Shown here: in pieces, positions 1 to 8,923 of the stretch | Position numbering within the stretch: position 1 is the first letter of the stretch | Layout of the letters: the number at the start of each line of letters is the position of its first letter | NCBI GenBank assembly: GCA_947629265.1 | Contig: CANRCZ010000006.1 | Span: forward strand, 1-56,281 | Source: an uncultured Bacilli bacterium | GTDB lineage: Bacteria > Bacillota_I > Bacilli_A > RF39 > UBA660 | Length of the DNA: 56,281 nucleotides | Direction: 5' to 3' | Notes under the pieces: generated by a model | The model's input: the letters and a program-made list of their open reading frames with translations, nothing else | What the model was told of the DNA's origin: nothing | Databases searched by the model: none | Program-made: the position numbers and the translations under genes

Positions 1-1
1 T

Positions 2-469
2 AAATTACAGTACTATAATACCGAAGAACTTACCCAAATCGTTAAGAGGACCTCGAGAGTTCTAGATACTAAAATCGACGATAATGCCGCCTTAGAACTA
101 GCCAAAAGGAGTAGGGGAACACCTAGAATCGCTAATCGATTATTTAAACGCGTTCGCGATTATGCCTTAGTTTTAAATAGCGGTAAAATCGACTTAAAAA
201 TAACTAAAATAGCCTTAGATAAATTAAAAGTCGATAACTTAGGTCTAGATGATACCGATTATAACTTATTAAAAGCTATTATCGAAAGATTTAATGGTGG
301 ACCAGTTGGTATCGAAGCTATCGCTTCATCGATTGGCGAAGAACAATCAACGATCGAAGATGTATATGAACCATACCTTTTACAAATCGGATTACTAAAA
401 AGAACCAGTAGAGGCCGTGTTGTAACTGAAAAAGCCTACGAACACTTAAATATACCTTATAAAAAATAA
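2..469 (+). CDS. ruvB: RuvB Holliday junction helicase, C-terminal part
   Basis: Partial gene entering from the left edge; 155 residues of the C-terminus are visible, with the stop at 467-469. RuvB is the hexameric AAA+ motor that drives Holliday junction branch migration with RuvA. What is seen: the end of the AAA+ lid with the sensor-2 stretch [11 protein letters not shown], then the winged-helix DNA-binding domain, including [16 protein letters not shown] and the basic end [18 protein letters not shown]. These are hallmark RuvB sequences. queA follows after 47 bases, the ruvAB-queA order common in Firmicutes. Only the N-terminal Walker motifs are missing, because of the window edge. Confidence 0.95.
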   Translation, partial: KLQYYNTEELTQIVKRTSRVLDTKIDDNAALELAKRSRGTPRIANRLFKRVRDYALVLNSGKIDLKITKIALDKLKVDNLGLDDTDYNLLKAIIERFNGGPVGIEAIASSIGEEQSTIEDVYEPYLLQIGLLKRTSRGRVVTEKAYEHLNIPYKK

Positions 470-516
470 TTCTTTTTTATAACAAAATATGTTAAAATAA
501 AAATATGAGGTGAAAT

Positions 517-1542
517 ATGAAAACAAGTGACTTTGATTTTGACTTACCAGAACATTTAATCGCTCAAACACCATTAGATAAAAGAGATGCTTCTAAAATG
601 TTGGTTTTAGATAAAAAAACCGGTCAAATAGAGCATAAACACTTTAACGATATTATCGATTATCTATCAGAAAACGATGTCTTAGTCTTGAACGATACCA
701 AAGTTATACCCGCTAGATTATACGGTATTAAAGAAGAAACCAATGCCGCTATCGAGGTTCTTTTACTAAATGAAGAAGACAAAAATATATGGAAATGTCT
801 AGTTAAACCCGCTAAAAGAATTAAAGTAGGTTCGATCATCAACTTTGGTAACGGTAAACTAAAATTTGAATGCCTAAATAAACTTGATGATGGAGTAGCG
901 ATCTTTAAATTAATATACGATGGTATCCTTTTAGAAATACTAGATGAACTAGGTGAAATGCCACTACCACCATACATTCATGAAAAACTAAAAGATAAAG
1001 ATAGATATCAAACAGTCTATGCTAAAAATATCGGTAGTGCTGCCGCTCCAACTGCCGGCTTGCACTTTACTAAAGAATTACTAGATAAAATAAAAGAAAA
1101 AAAGATCGAAATACTATATGTTACCTTACATGTCGGTTTAGGAACATTTAGACCAGTAAACGTAACCGATATAAAAAATCATAAAATGCACTCCGAATTT
1201 TACATGATGGATGATGAGGTCGCAAATAAATTAAATCAAGCTAAAAAAGAGGGTAAAAGAATTATCAGTGTCGGAACAACCTCAACGAGAGTATTAGAGA
1301 CGATCATCAAAAAATATGGATGCTTTAAAGGCTCTAGCGGTTATACCGATATCTTTATCTACCCTGGTTATCAATTTCAAGCCATCGATAGCTTAATCAC
1401 TAATTTTCATCTACCAAAATCAACACTAGTTATGCTAGTTAGTGCCTTAGCAGGCAAAGAAAACATATTAAAAGCTTATAACGAAGCTATAAAACACGAA
1501 TATCGCTTTTTCTCATTTGGCGATAGCATGTTTATCAAATAG
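517..1542 (+). CDS. queA: S-adenosylmethionine:tRNA ribosyltransferase-isomerase QueA
   Basis: Transfers and isomerises the ribosyl moiety of SAM onto preQ1 at wobble position 34 of tRNA, giving epoxyqueuosine. The 341-residue length is normal. It opens with [14 protein letters not shown] and contains [32 protein letters not shown] and the C-terminal [17 protein letters not shown], all characteristic of QueA. The ATG at 517 has GAGGTG just upstream (507-512). Downstream, the next gene begins 11 bases after the stop, suggesting an operon running on to miaA. The tgt gene, which often follows queA, is not adjacent here. Confidence 0.97.
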   Translation: MKTSDFDFDLPEHLIAQTPLDKRDASKMLVLDKKTGQIEHKHFNDIIDYLSENDVLVLNDTKVIPARLYGIKEETNAAIEVLLLNEEDKNIWKCLVKPAKRIKVGSIINFGNGKLKFECLNKLDDGVAIFKLIYDGILLEILDELGEMPLPPYIHEKLKDKDRYQTVYAKNIGSAAAPTAGLHFTKELLDKIKEKKIEILYVTLHVGLGTFRPVNVTDIKNHKMHSEFYMMDDEVANKLNQAKKEGKRIISVGTTSTRVLETIIKKYGCFKGSSGYTDIFIYPGYQFQAIDSLITNFHLPKSTLVMLVSALAGKENILKAYNEAIKHEYRFFSFGDSMFIK

Positions 1543-1553
1543 GGGGACAAATT

Positions 1554-2504
1554 ATGCAAATAAACTTCAGTTATCTAAATAAATACTTAAATAGTTACTT
1601 AAACTGTTACCGTTTTAGCGAGTACGCTATCTTCGTCAACGAATTAAATTATTTTTATCAAATAACCAAACTATTACATAACTATACCGAAGATATAATA
1701 GTCAACTACTATGAAAATAATTTTCAATATAACCAATTATCAAAAGATGAAACAATTAATTTAGTATCAAATTTTTTTGAAACCATCGACGATAAAATGT
1801 TAAAACAATTTAACGAAGCCTTAGAACAAGATAAAATCAAATTTGAAAATAATAACATAGATAAAATAAGCTTCACCACTAACTTAAACGGGATCGGTTA
1901 TAGCAAAGTATTCTTAAATTATAACATTACCGATGCCTTTACCTTAGTTCATGAAGCTACTCATCTATTAAATATCGAAGATAGATGCAGTGCCGCTTGG
2001 TTACTATTTACTGAAGGATATGCAAACACTTTTGAAATGTTGCTATATAATTATTTGCTAAAACAAAAATACAATATCGATGAACTAAATAACTACTATA
2101 ATAACCTCATATGGTGTCATCAAATAAGCGTTATCCGCTTTATAACAAGTGGTAATATCTTAAAACTAGAAAACAAATATCAATACGTAGACGATGACTT
2201 AATAGATAGATTAGATATATCCGATATCGAAAAAAAGAAACTACTTACAGGTTTAAGAGATATTTATTTCTCATTAACCAATAACAATGAAATTACAAAC
2301 CCATTTGGTGACTTAAGCTATAATATCGGCTTACTATATAGCAATATCTTATTATCTAAATTTCCAAATAACAAAGATATAATCCTAGATGAATACTATA
2401 ATTTAAGCAAGTACGATGAAGAGTACCTACTAAATAAATACTTAAAATGTCGGGAACTAAAACCAACTAAAAAACTAGATAAAATGCTTAAAATAAAGAG
2501 GTAA
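1554..2504 (+). CDS. uncharacterised HEXXH zincin-like protein
   Basis: I do not recognise a named family. The 316-residue protein has no signal peptide and is rich in Asn, Tyr, Leu and Ile. Its centre holds a zinc-metallopeptidase signature: VHEATHLL (HEXXH) followed after about 17 residues by FTEGYAN, whose Glu could be a third zinc ligand, as in gluzincins such as M3 oligopeptidases. The rest looks all-helical. It lies 11 bases after queA and 2 bases before miaA with a GGGGGACAAATT leader, so it is probably co-transcribed with two tRNA-modification genes. A cytoplasmic peptidase role is inferred from the motif only. Confidence 0.6.
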   Translation: MQINFSYLNKYLNSYLNCYRFSEYAIFVNELNYFYQITKLLHNYTEDIIVNYYENNFQYNQLSKDETINLVSNFFETIDDKMLKQFNEALEQDKIKFENNNIDKISFTTNLNGIGYSKVFLNYNITDAFTLVHEATHLLNIEDRCSAAWLLFTEGYANTFEMLLYNYLLKQKYNIDELNNYYNNLIWCHQISVIRFITSGNILKLENKYQYVDDDLIDRLDISDIEKKKLLTGLRDIYFSLTNNNEITNPFGDLSYNIGLLYSNILLSKFPNNKDIILDEYYNLSKYDEEYLLNKYLKCRELKPTKKLDKMLKIKR

Positions 2505-2506
2505 AT

Positions 2507-3391
2507 ATGAAGATGATCGCAATCGTAGGACCAACTGGTGTTGGTAAAACAAAACTAAGTATCGAACTCGCTAAATACCTAAATGGCGAAATTATCAATG
2601 CTGATAGTACCCAAATATATAGAGGATTAGATATTGCAACCGCTAAAATAAAAGAAGAGGAAAAAGAAAACATACCCCATCATCTTTTCGATATCAAAGA
2701 TATAGCTACTAACTATACCGTATACGATTATCAAAAAGATGCCCGTTTAATAATCGATCAATTACTTAAACAAAATAAAACCCCTATAATAGTAGGGGGT
2801 ACTGGCTTATATCTAAAAGCCTTATTTTATAACTATCAATTTAATGAAGAGGATAATTATGAACCATTTGATAATCTTTCAAATGATGAGGTATACAATA
2901 AACTTTTAACAATAAACCCTAATACAACCATCCATAAAAATAACCGCAAAAGAGTCGTAAGAGCCATTAACTACTACTTAAATAACCAAAAAAATATCGA
3001 AGATAACAAAACCGATGAATTACTTTATGACGTTATCTTTTTAGGCCTTACAACTGATAGAGAAACCTTATATCAAAATATCAATAAAAGAGTTGATAAA
3101 ATGATAGAAGAGGGCTTAATTAAAGAAGCTAAAGAATTATATGATAGCAACATAAGAACCAAAGCTGTTATGACACCAATCGGTTATAAAGAACTATTTG
3201 ATTACTTTGATAAAAAAATATCACTAGAAGAAAGTATCGAATTAATTAAAAAAAGAAGCCGAAATTACGCTAAAAGACAGTATACTTGGTTCAATCATCA
3301 ACTTAAAACTAATTGGCTAAATGTCGACTTTAATAACTTTGATAAGACCGTTAAAGAAGCTATTAAACTTATAGAACAATATCAAAAATAA
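2507..3391 (+). CDS. miaA: tRNA dimethylallyltransferase MiaA
   Basis: Adds a dimethylallyl group to N6 of A37 in tRNAs reading UNN codons. The 294 residues are slightly short but complete. Seen: P-loop GPTGVGKT (residues 8-15), substrate motif INADSTQIYRGLDIATAK, GGTGLYLKAL, and the C-terminal RRSRNYAKRQYTWF-like segment (here KKRSRNYAKRQYTWFNHQ). Start ATG 2507 follows an AAAGAGG Shine-Dalgarno at the end of the preceding gene. The last 23 bases overlap the convergent ylbJ gene tail to tail. Confidence 0.97.
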   Translation: MKMIAIVGPTGVGKTKLSIELAKYLNGEIINADSTQIYRGLDIATAKIKEEEKENIPHHLFDIKDIATNYTVYDYQKDARLIIDQLLKQNKTPIIVGGTGLYLKALFYNYQFNEEDNYEPFDNLSNDEVYNKLLTINPNTTIHKNNRKRVVRAINYYLNNQKNIEDNKTDELLYDVIFLGLTTDRETLYQNINKRVDKMIEEGLIKEAKELYDSNIRTKAVMTPIGYKELFDYFDKKISLEESIELIKKRSRNYAKRQYTWFNHQLKTNWLNVDFNNFDKTVKEAIKLIEQYQK

Positions 3392-4316
3392 AATACATCA
3401 TAAATCCGCTTATTAAAGCGTGTAATAGCCTCGATAATAGGTAAGGTAAGTATTTTATATCATAATCACTTAAAATGCTCATAACCTGCATATGAACGCT
3501 TATACCACCAAATGATAAAATCATGACCGATAATACCGCTTTTAACTTTAAAGTTAAACTAGTCATACTGACATAATTTAATCCTTGCGTCATCTCTAAT
3601 AAACTATTAACTAAAAACGTCAATTTTAAATTACCATTAAAAACTTGGGTAACAATATTAGTAAAAACTAAACAGATCGTAATCGTTCCTAAAATAAGTA
3701 ATAACGTATCAATACTTTTAACAATAGCGTGACTTAATATTAAACCAAAGTTATTTTTTTTATCAAAAATTTCCTTTAAACTCTTCTTTTTTTTATCTAA
3801 AGTAATCGGATTATAATTTCTAAAAATAAATCCAATTATAACATTAGATAAATAATGAATAACTAAAACAAGTAGCCCAACCTTATAATTTTTTAAATAG
3901 ATAACCGCTAAAGTACCTAAGATAAATAAAGGATTAGAAAAATGGGAAAACATTAATATTTTATTAGCTTCATTTATATCGATTAATCCCTTATCCAATA
4001 GTTCCTTAGTGTATTTGCTGTTGCTAGGAAAACCAGATATGATACTCATAACCAATATAAAAGAAGCATTACCACTTATTTTAAAGAGTTTATTCATTAC
4101 TTTTTTAAAATACTTATTGATAATATCAACAAATCCATAATTAATTAAAATATCCGATAGAACAAAAAAAGGAAATAGTGATGGAAACACATTATGTAGC
4201 CATATTTTAAACCCATTTTCGACCGTTAATAAAACACTACTAGAATTACTTAATATCTCCAAAATGAGCATTAAAACGATAATTAAAACCATAATATTAG
4301 TGACAATTTTTTTCAT
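3369..4316 (-). CDS. ylbJ: YlbJ-like sporulation membrane protein
   Basis: A polytopic membrane protein of 315 residues with about eight hydrophobic segments. Motifs match the YlbJ / nucleoside-recognition GATE family: an N-terminal transmembrane helix, then LHNVFPSLFPFFVLSD, MSIISGFPSNSKYTKEL and FSHFSNPLFILG. In Bacillus subtilis ylbJ is a sporulation gene whose product is needed for heat-resistant spores, and it sits next to ylbL; the same pairing occurs here, with ylbL divergent 81 bases away. The ATG at 4316 has no strong Shine-Dalgarno (an AATTAATT leader), so the start is less certain than the identity. Confidence 0.85.
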   Translation of the reverse strand: MKKIVTNIMVLIIVLMLILEILSNSSSVLLTVENGFKIWLHNVFPSLFPFFVLSDILINYGFVDIINKYFKKVMNKLFKISGNASFILVMSIISGFPSNSKYTKELLDKGLIDINEANKILMFSHFSNPLFILGTLAVIYLKNYKVGLLVLVIHYLSNVIIGFIFRNYNPITLDKKKKSLKEIFDKKNNFGLILSHAIVKSIDTLLLILGTITICLVFTNIVTQVFNGNLKLTFLVNSLLEMTQGLNYVSMTSLTLKLKAVLSVMILSFGGISVHMQVMSILSDYDIKYLPYLLSRLLHALISGFMMYFIFDIVL

Positions 4317-4397
4317 AATTAATTATATGCATTAAATTGAAATATACAAATAATTAATGTATAATTAGAATATACTTATATAAAATAGAGGATCAAT

Positions 4398-5390
4398 ATG
4401 AAAAAGATAAAAAACTTTATTAAAGAAAATTATAAATGGTTGATTATATATATCGTTACCTTTTTAGTTCTTACTTATCATCTACCATATTATTTAGCGC
4501 GTCCCGGTGGTCTAATCGATGTTAGCAAAAGAATTGAAATCGATGATGCTTATAAAGTAGATGGTAGCTTTAACTTAGCCTACGTTTCGATATCTAAAGT
4601 CAACATTGTCGATTATTTATTATCATATATTATAAACGACTGGGAACTGATTAAAAAAGAAGATATCAATGTCAATCACGAAAGCGATGATGAAACCGCT
4701 TTTAGAGATAAATTAGACTTAGAAGAAGCTAATCAAACAGCCATCATTTTAGCCTATAATAAAGCCTTAAAAGAGGTTAAAATAAACGATAATAAGCTAT
4801 ATGTTACCTATGTCGATAGTCTAGCTAAAACCGATTTAAAAATTAAAGATGAAATTATCAGTATCAATGGTATCGATATTAAAAATAAAAGTGATATATC
4901 AAAAATTATCGATAATTTAAATGTCGGTGATAAAGTCGATGTCGAGGTTATAAACGATGGTAAACATTATATTAAAACCGCCGAAATCATCAATTTTGAA
5001 AACTTTAAAATACTAGGTATCATGATGGGTAGTATCAAAGATTATCAAGTATCACCCGATATAAAACTTAAATTTACCGATAGTGAATCAGGTCCATCTG
5101 GTGGCTTAATGATGACTTTAGCTATCTATAATTATTTAACTAAAGAAGATTTAACTAAGGGTAAAAAAATAGCAGGAACAGGTACGATCGATGAAGATGG
5201 GCAAGTAGGTATGATCGATGGCGTTAAATATAAGATAATGGGGGCTGTTAAAGCTAAAGCTGATATCTTCTTCGTACCAACTCTTAATTATGAAGAAGCT
5301 ATCAAAGTTAAGAAAGAAAAAAACTACGATATCGATATTGTTAAAGTCGATACTTTAGATGAAGCTATTGCATACTTAAAAAGACAATAA
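4398..5390 (+). CDS. ylbL: membrane-anchored PDZ / Lon-type serine protease YlbL
   Basis: 330 residues: a short cytoplasmic start, one transmembrane helix (about 13-30), an extracellular region, a PDZ-like segment (DEIISINGIDIKN, about 151-163) and a C-terminal Lon peptidase domain. The catalytic dyad is visible as Ser234 in SGPSGG and Lys277 in DGVKYK, 43 residues apart as in Lon. The family includes YlbL and the pheromone-processing SepM. The ATG at 4398 follows AGAGGATCAAT. The stop lies inside an intrinsic terminator. Divergent from ylbJ, as part of the conserved ylb neighbourhood. Confidence 0.92.
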   Translation: MKKIKNFIKENYKWLIIYIVTFLVLTYHLPYYLARPGGLIDVSKRIEIDDAYKVDGSFNLAYVSISKVNIVDYLLSYIINDWELIKKEDINVNHESDDETAFRDKLDLEEANQTAIILAYNKALKEVKINDNKLYVTYVDSLAKTDLKIKDEIISINGIDIKNKSDISKIIDNLNVGDKVDVEVINDGKHYIKTAEIINFENFKILGIMMGSIKDYQVSPDIKLKFTDSESGPSGGLMMTLAIYNYLTKEDLTKGKKIAGTGTIDEDGQVGMIDGVKYKIMGAVKAKADIFFVPTLNYEEAIKVKKEKNYDIDIVKVDTLDEAIAYLKRQ

Positions 5391-5400
5391 ATGTCTTTTT
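5378..5400 (+). terminator. intrinsic terminator of ylbL
   Basis: Hairpin AAAAAGACA / TGTCTTTTT with a 5-base loop and a T-run, overlapping the ylbL stop codon. Because both arms are A/T-rich outside GACA, it may also act on the convergent minus-strand gene. Confidence 0.75.
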
Positions 5401-6339
5401 TTAGTTGAATACCTTTAAATCATAAGTATGATCTTTAGTATCTAATTTATGTAGTTTACTTGTATCAATTAAAAAGTAATCATGGGATAGGGTATTATCC
5501 GTTGTTCCTTTACTTACATTATAAACGATCGGATCATCGAATGTTAAATCTAAATGTTTGTAGGTATTATTTATAAATACATAGTTCCATATATGTTTTT
5601 CACTAGATATTTTATATGATTTAATATTGAACTTTTCTAAAAATAACTCCATATAATCAGTATAACCACCACATATCGCTAGACCATTTACTATAGCGCC
5701 TAAAGCTTTATTACTTTGGTTTTTATATTCAACTAAACCATTAGAATAGACGACTCTTTCTTTTTTTTGATCGTACTTAGTATTATTGATTATATAGTCG
5801 TGGATCGTTTTAATTTTATCATAATCACTCATATTATCTTTTATTTTTTCTTTAATAACCTGATCGATTTTATTTTCGATAATTTGAATATCACTATCAG
5901 TATATAACTTAGTTACATTAACATCGATTTTACCATAGTCGTTATTAGATACATTGATTAATTTGTAGCTGTTAAAAGGATGAACATAGTTATTAATACT
6001 TGATAAGATACCGTTATCCTTAGTTAAATTATTGATATCTTGTAAGCAGTTATCGTATTTTTCACCACAATAGAAAGTAAAATCATCCCAACCATTATTT
6101 AGTATGGTATAGAAGACATTGATTAATTCTTGATAGTTATTAGGGTAGAAATTATCGGTATTTTGAACGAAATTAAAATCGTAGTTCCTTTTATATTTAT
6201 TAGGTTCTTTCATAATAATTTCTTGTTTATCGATAAAATTTTTATAGACGTATTCCGTAATTTTATCTTTATTTGTATAACAGTTATATATTATAAAACA
6301 AAATACTATAAAAAATAAGAAATTGATTAATTTTTTCAC
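5401..6339 (-). CDS. membrane-anchored transglutaminase-like protein
   Basis: 312 residues: one N-terminal transmembrane helix (about 4-20) followed by an extracytoplasmic domain. The C-terminal half has the transglutaminase/cysteine-protease-like core: KIKTIHDYIINNTKYD, catalytic Cys223 in LAICGGYTDY, His249 in EKHIWNYV and Asp264 in HLDLTFDDP, in the correct order and spacing. The gene begins with GTG at 6339, preceded by GGTGATAAT. Likely a surface enzyme acting on cell-wall or surface protein substrates; the substrate cannot be read from sequence. Convergent with ylbL and upstream-facing to rpsT. Confidence 0.85.
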   Translation of the reverse strand: MKKLINFLFFIVFCFIIYNCYTNKDKITEYVYKNFIDKQEIIMKEPNKYKRNYDFNFVQNTDNFYPNNYQELINVFYTILNNGWDDFTFYCGEKYDNCLQDINNLTKDNGILSSINNYVHPFNSYKLINVSNNDYGKIDVNVTKLYTDSDIQIIENKIDQVIKEKIKDNMSDYDKIKTIHDYIINNTKYDQKKERVVYSNGLVEYKNQSNKALGAIVNGLAICGGYTDYMELFLEKFNIKSYKISSEKHIWNYVFINNTYKHLDLTFDDPIVYNVSKGTTDNTLSHDYFLIDTSKLHKLDTKDHTYDLKVFN

Positions 6340-6376
6340 ATTATCACCATTTTAATTATATAGATAAAAGTAAAAA

Positions 6377-6400
6377 AAGTAAACTACATTTCGTTTACTT
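6377..6400 (-). terminator. intrinsic terminator of rpsT
   Basis: AAGTAAAC / GTTTACTT stem with an 8-base loop; on the minus strand it is followed by TTTTT. It overlaps the last codons of rpsT. Confidence 0.8.
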
Positions 6401-6644
6401 TTTTAGTTAATCTTGATTTCATACGTGCTTTATAATTGTCAGTAACAACTTTACTTGAAGCTGCTTTATCAATACGTTTGATAGCTACTTTTAAAGCTTC
6501 AGAAGCTGTTTCTTTATCTTTACTGATAACAGCTTTTTCAACGTTTTTAATAGCTGTTTTCATACTAGCTTTATAGTTATTATTAATTAAATTTTTCTTT
6601 TTTTGTACTTTAATAGCTTTTTTTGCATTTTTAATATTGGCCAC
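6384..6644 (-). CDS. rpsT: 30S ribosomal protein S20
   Basis: 86 residues, very Lys/Ala-rich, starting MANIKNAKKAIKVQKKKN and containing KRIDKAASSKVVTDNYKARMKSRL, the standard S20 pattern. S20 binds 16S rRNA early in 30S assembly. A strong Shine-Dalgarno (GGAGGTGAG) precedes the ATG at 6644. It is divergent from gpr, an arrangement also found in Bacillus, where rpsT and gpr are neighbours. Confidence 0.97.
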   Translation of the reverse strand: MANIKNAKKAIKVQKKKNLINNNYKASMKTAIKNVEKAVISKDKETASEALKVAIKRIDKAASSKVVTDNYKARMKSRLTKKVNEM

Positions 6645-6689
6645 TTTCTCACCTCCAAGTCACATATAAATATATTTTAACAAAAAAAT

Positions 6690-6719
6690 ATATATATTGC
6701 AAGAATAAAAGACATAATA
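6690..6719 (+). promoter_or_regulatory. possible sigma-F/G promoter of gpr
   Basis: CATAATA at 6713-6719 matches the forespore sigma -10 consensus CATWHTA. ATATA, 18 bases upstream (6690-6694), matches four of five positions of GHATR. In B. subtilis gpr is read by sigma-F/sigma-G. The surroundings are very A/T-rich, so a chance match is possible. Confidence 0.45.
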
Positions 6720-6745
6720 TGGTAAAAAATAAAAATGGTGATATG

Positions 6746-7768
6746 ATGAAACATACGATTGATTTAAAAAAATATGAACTTAGAACCGATTTAGTTGATG
6801 AAACGATTAATAAGCATAAAATTGATGGTTTAATTAAAGAGGAAACAATTGATAATGTTAAGGTATCAACTATTAAAATAGATGATAATGCTAGCAAGAT
6901 TATTAATAAAAAAGTAGGGGATTATATTACGATCGAGTTTGATGATGTAACGGATTACGATAATAAAGAAAAGGTTAAAAAAATCTTTAGTGAACAATTA
7001 AAAAAACTTTTAACTTTAACTAATATATCCGATAATGCCACTTGTTTAGTTATTGGACTAGGTAATCCTAAGTCAACCCCTGATTCTTTAGGACCTAGTA
7101 CGATAAATAATATCATCGTTACTAATCATTTATTTGCCATTGAAGATATTGATGGTTTTAGAAGAGTATCGGCTATTTCTCCAAATGTAACAGGTGTAAC
7201 TGGTATTGAAACTCATGATTTAATTAAAAGTGTTACTAAAATGTTAAAACCTGATTTTCTGATTGTCATCGATGCTTTAGCTTCTTCTTCAATAAATAGA
7301 GTCAATAAGACCATTCAAATGAGTAATACGGGTATCGCTCCTGGTAGTGGTATTGGTAATAATAGAAAGGATATCAGTTATGATAGTTTAAAAATTCCGG
7401 TTATTTCCATAGGTGTACCAACGGTCGTTGATGCTATAACGGTTGTCAGTGATACTTTAAATTTTATGATGCAACATTATAGTTTTAGTAAAGAGTATTT
7501 AAAAAAACCGATTAGCAAATTAACTACCTCGGTCAATTATTTAGATAAAGAAATTAATATTGATGAAGCTGATAAAGAGAACCTACTTGGTTTAGTTGGC
7601 TCCTTAACAGATGATGAATTAAAAGAACTCCTTTTTGAAGTTCTTACACCTATTGGCTATAATTTAATGGTAACTCCTAAAGAGGTAGATTTTGTTATTG
7701 AAAAGTTATCGGATATTATCGGTAATGGTATCAATAAGGTTCTACATAGGAATGTTAACAATTTATAA
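6746..7768 (+). CDS. gpr: germination protease GPR
   Basis: Endopeptidase that degrades small acid-soluble spore proteins when spores germinate; made as a zymogen in the forespore. About 340 residues, normal for the family. Seen: N-terminal DLKKYELRTDLVDE, ATCLVIGLGNPKSTPDSLGP, the VTGVTGIETHDLI region, DFLIVIDALASSS, TGIAPGSGIGNNRK and VISIGVPTVVDA, all diagnostic. I place the start at ATG 6746 because GGTG lies at 6737-6740; the in-frame ATG at 6743 is the alternative. It is direct evidence that the host makes endospores. Confidence 0.96.
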   Translation: MKHTIDLKKYELRTDLVDETINKHKIDGLIKEETIDNVKVSTIKIDDNASKIINKKVGDYITIEFDDVTDYDNKEKVKKIFSEQLKKLLTLTNISDNATCLVIGLGNPKSTPDSLGPSTINNIIVTNHLFAIEDIDGFRRVSAISPNVTGVTGIETHDLIKSVTKMLKPDFLIVIDALASSSINRVNKTIQMSNTGIAPGSGIGNNRKDISYDSLKIPVISIGVPTVVDAITVVSDTLNFMMQHYSFSKEYLKKPISKLTTSVNYLDKEINIDEADKENLLGLVGSLTDDELKELLFEVLTPIGYNLMVTPKEVDFVIEKLSDIIGNGINKVLHRNVNNL

Positions 7769-7876
7769 TTATACAATATATACAAGCATAGCAGCTACGT
7801 AACTAGCTAAAACAGCTATTAACATAACAATACCTACTATTCGTTGGGTATTTTTTTCTTTTTTCTTTTTACTCAT
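7769..7876 (-). CDS. 35-residue single-pass membrane peptide
   Basis: Small gene with ATG at 7876, preceded by GGTGATT (7881-7887), and a TAA that abuts the convergent gpr stop. The product has a Lys-rich start (MSKKKKEKNTQR) and one hydrophobic helix (IVGIVMLIAVLASYVAAMLV). This layout resembles short Firmicutes membrane proteins such as DUF4044, but no family can be assigned with certainty. The good Shine-Dalgarno and the compact fit between two genes support that it is real. Confidence 0.6.
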   Translation of the reverse strand: MSKKKKEKNTQRIVGIVMLIAVLASYVAAMLVYIV

Positions 7877-7967
7877 TTTTAATCACCATAAAAATTATAC
7901 TATATTTTTTTATTAAAATAAATAGCATATTATTTCTTTTTTTTAATATAATTTAGTGGGTGAGATA

Positions 7968-8588
7968 ATGGAACTTTTAATGGGATTAAAAAACAAAGCA
8001 AAAAGAAACAAAAAGAAATTGTACTTTTTGGTTGGACTAGCCTTAATAGGCTTTATATCAGGCAGTTTATTTACTACGTTTTTATCCAAAACAGATGAAG
8101 CCTTAGTCACAGAATATATTAAAAACTTTATAAATACGATTAAGGGTAACAATTTAGATTATATTGACGTTTTTAAAAATGCCATTTTTTCTAATATGCT
8201 ATATATTTTTATTATATGGATATTAGGTATATCTATTATTGGTTTACCAATTAATGTATTTATTTACTTTGTTAAAACCTTTATGATTGGCTTTTCCCTT
8301 TCTTCAATATTTTTAGCTTATAAATTTAAAGGTCTAGCGATTGTAATAATATATTTATTACCACAGCTATTAAACATTATCATATTATTAATATTGATGG
8401 TTTTTTCAATTAATTTTTCCTTACGATTACTTAATTCTATATTAAAACGGTCAATACTTGATTTTAAAACGTTGTTTAACAATTACCTAGGTATTTTATT
8501 ATTAACGGTTGTTTTAATCTTTATATCCTCTTTAATTGAGGTATTTATGGTTCCAACAGTTATTAATAAATTAATCTTGTTGTTTTGA
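7968..8588 (+). CDS. spoIIM: stage II sporulation protein M
   Basis: About 206 residues with several transmembrane helices. It matches the SpoIIM/DUF95 family: FLVGLALIGFISGSLF near the N-terminus, the loop with FKNAIFSNMLYIFIIWILG, GLPINVFIYFVKTFMIGF, and the C-terminal LIEVFMVP. SpoIIM anchors the SpoIID-SpoIIP peptidoglycan machinery that drives engulfment; spoIIP is also in this window (27182-28141). ATG 7968 is preferred because GGGTGAG (7957-7963) is its Shine-Dalgarno; an upstream GTG at 7956 would overlap that site. TGA is the stop codon. Its end overlaps the convergent XRE gene by 18 bases. Confidence 0.92.
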   Translation: MELLMGLKNKAKRNKKKLYFLVGLALIGFISGSLFTTFLSKTDEALVTEYIKNFINTIKGNNLDYIDVFKNAIFSNMLYIFIIWILGISIIGLPINVFIYFVKTFMIGFSLSSIFLAYKFKGLAIVIIYLLPQLLNIIILLILMVFSINFSLRLLNSILKRSILDFKTLFNNYLGILLLTVVLIFISSLIEVFMVPTVINKLILLF

Positions 8589-8801
8589 TCTGGAGTAGGG
8601 CTTTTTTACGTCGGTTAAACCAAGTATATAGTCAGTGGATGTATTATAGAAAATAGCAAGTTTAATTAATCCATCGTATGATAATTCATATTCGTTGTTT
8701 TCTATTCGTGAATATTGGGCTTGAGATAAGCGCAATTTTTTTGATAAATCCATTTGTCTTAACTCGTTTTCTTCCCTTAAATCTTTAATTCTATTTCTCA
8801 T
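8571..8801 (-). CDS. XRE-family repressor, divergent from variable protein
   Basis: 76 residues, essentially one helix-turn-helix domain: MRNRIKDLREENELRQMDL, then SQAQYSRIENNEYELSYDGL and the family tail FYNTSTDYILGLTD. The ATG at 8801 has GGAGTGGG upstream. It is transcribed away from the lectin-like gene at 8924; the shared 120-base intergenic region holds two ATACG-containing sites overlapping and following the rightward promoter. I infer that it represses that gene and probably itself. A closely similar tail (DYICGITDKKEPYNR) occurs in the regulator at 13271. Confidence 0.88.
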   Translation of the reverse strand: MRNRIKDLREENELRQMDLSKKLRLSQAQYSRIENNEYELSYDGLIKLAIFYNTSTDYILGLTDVKKPYSRSKQQD

Positions 8802-8846
8802 TTTACCCACTCCATATTTACATTTTCTCACAATTTTAAAAAGTAA

Positions 8847-8906
8847 TTGACTTTTATACGTAAAACGTATATAATTATTTTTAGAATAAATATGTGTTTT
8901 GCGTAT
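8847..8906 (+). promoter_or_regulatory. sigma-A promoter with two XRE operator candidates
   Basis: TTGACT (8847-8852), 17 bases, TATAAT (8870-8875) reads toward the gene at 8924. The spacer contains a perfect palindrome ATACGTAAAACGTAT (8856-8870). A second related site, inverted, lies at 8890-8906 (ATACGC/AAAAC core on the minus strand). An operator inside the spacer would block RNA polymerase. The Shine-Dalgarno AAAGGAGGAA follows at 8910-8919. Confidence 0.8.
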
Positions 8907-8923
8907 ATTAAAGGAGGAATACA

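Noticed and set aside
8586-8588. Mycoplasma-like code with TGA read as Trp
   Set aside because: Trp residues in conserved motifs are TGG and TGA ends genes such as spoIIM and the peptide at 12081.
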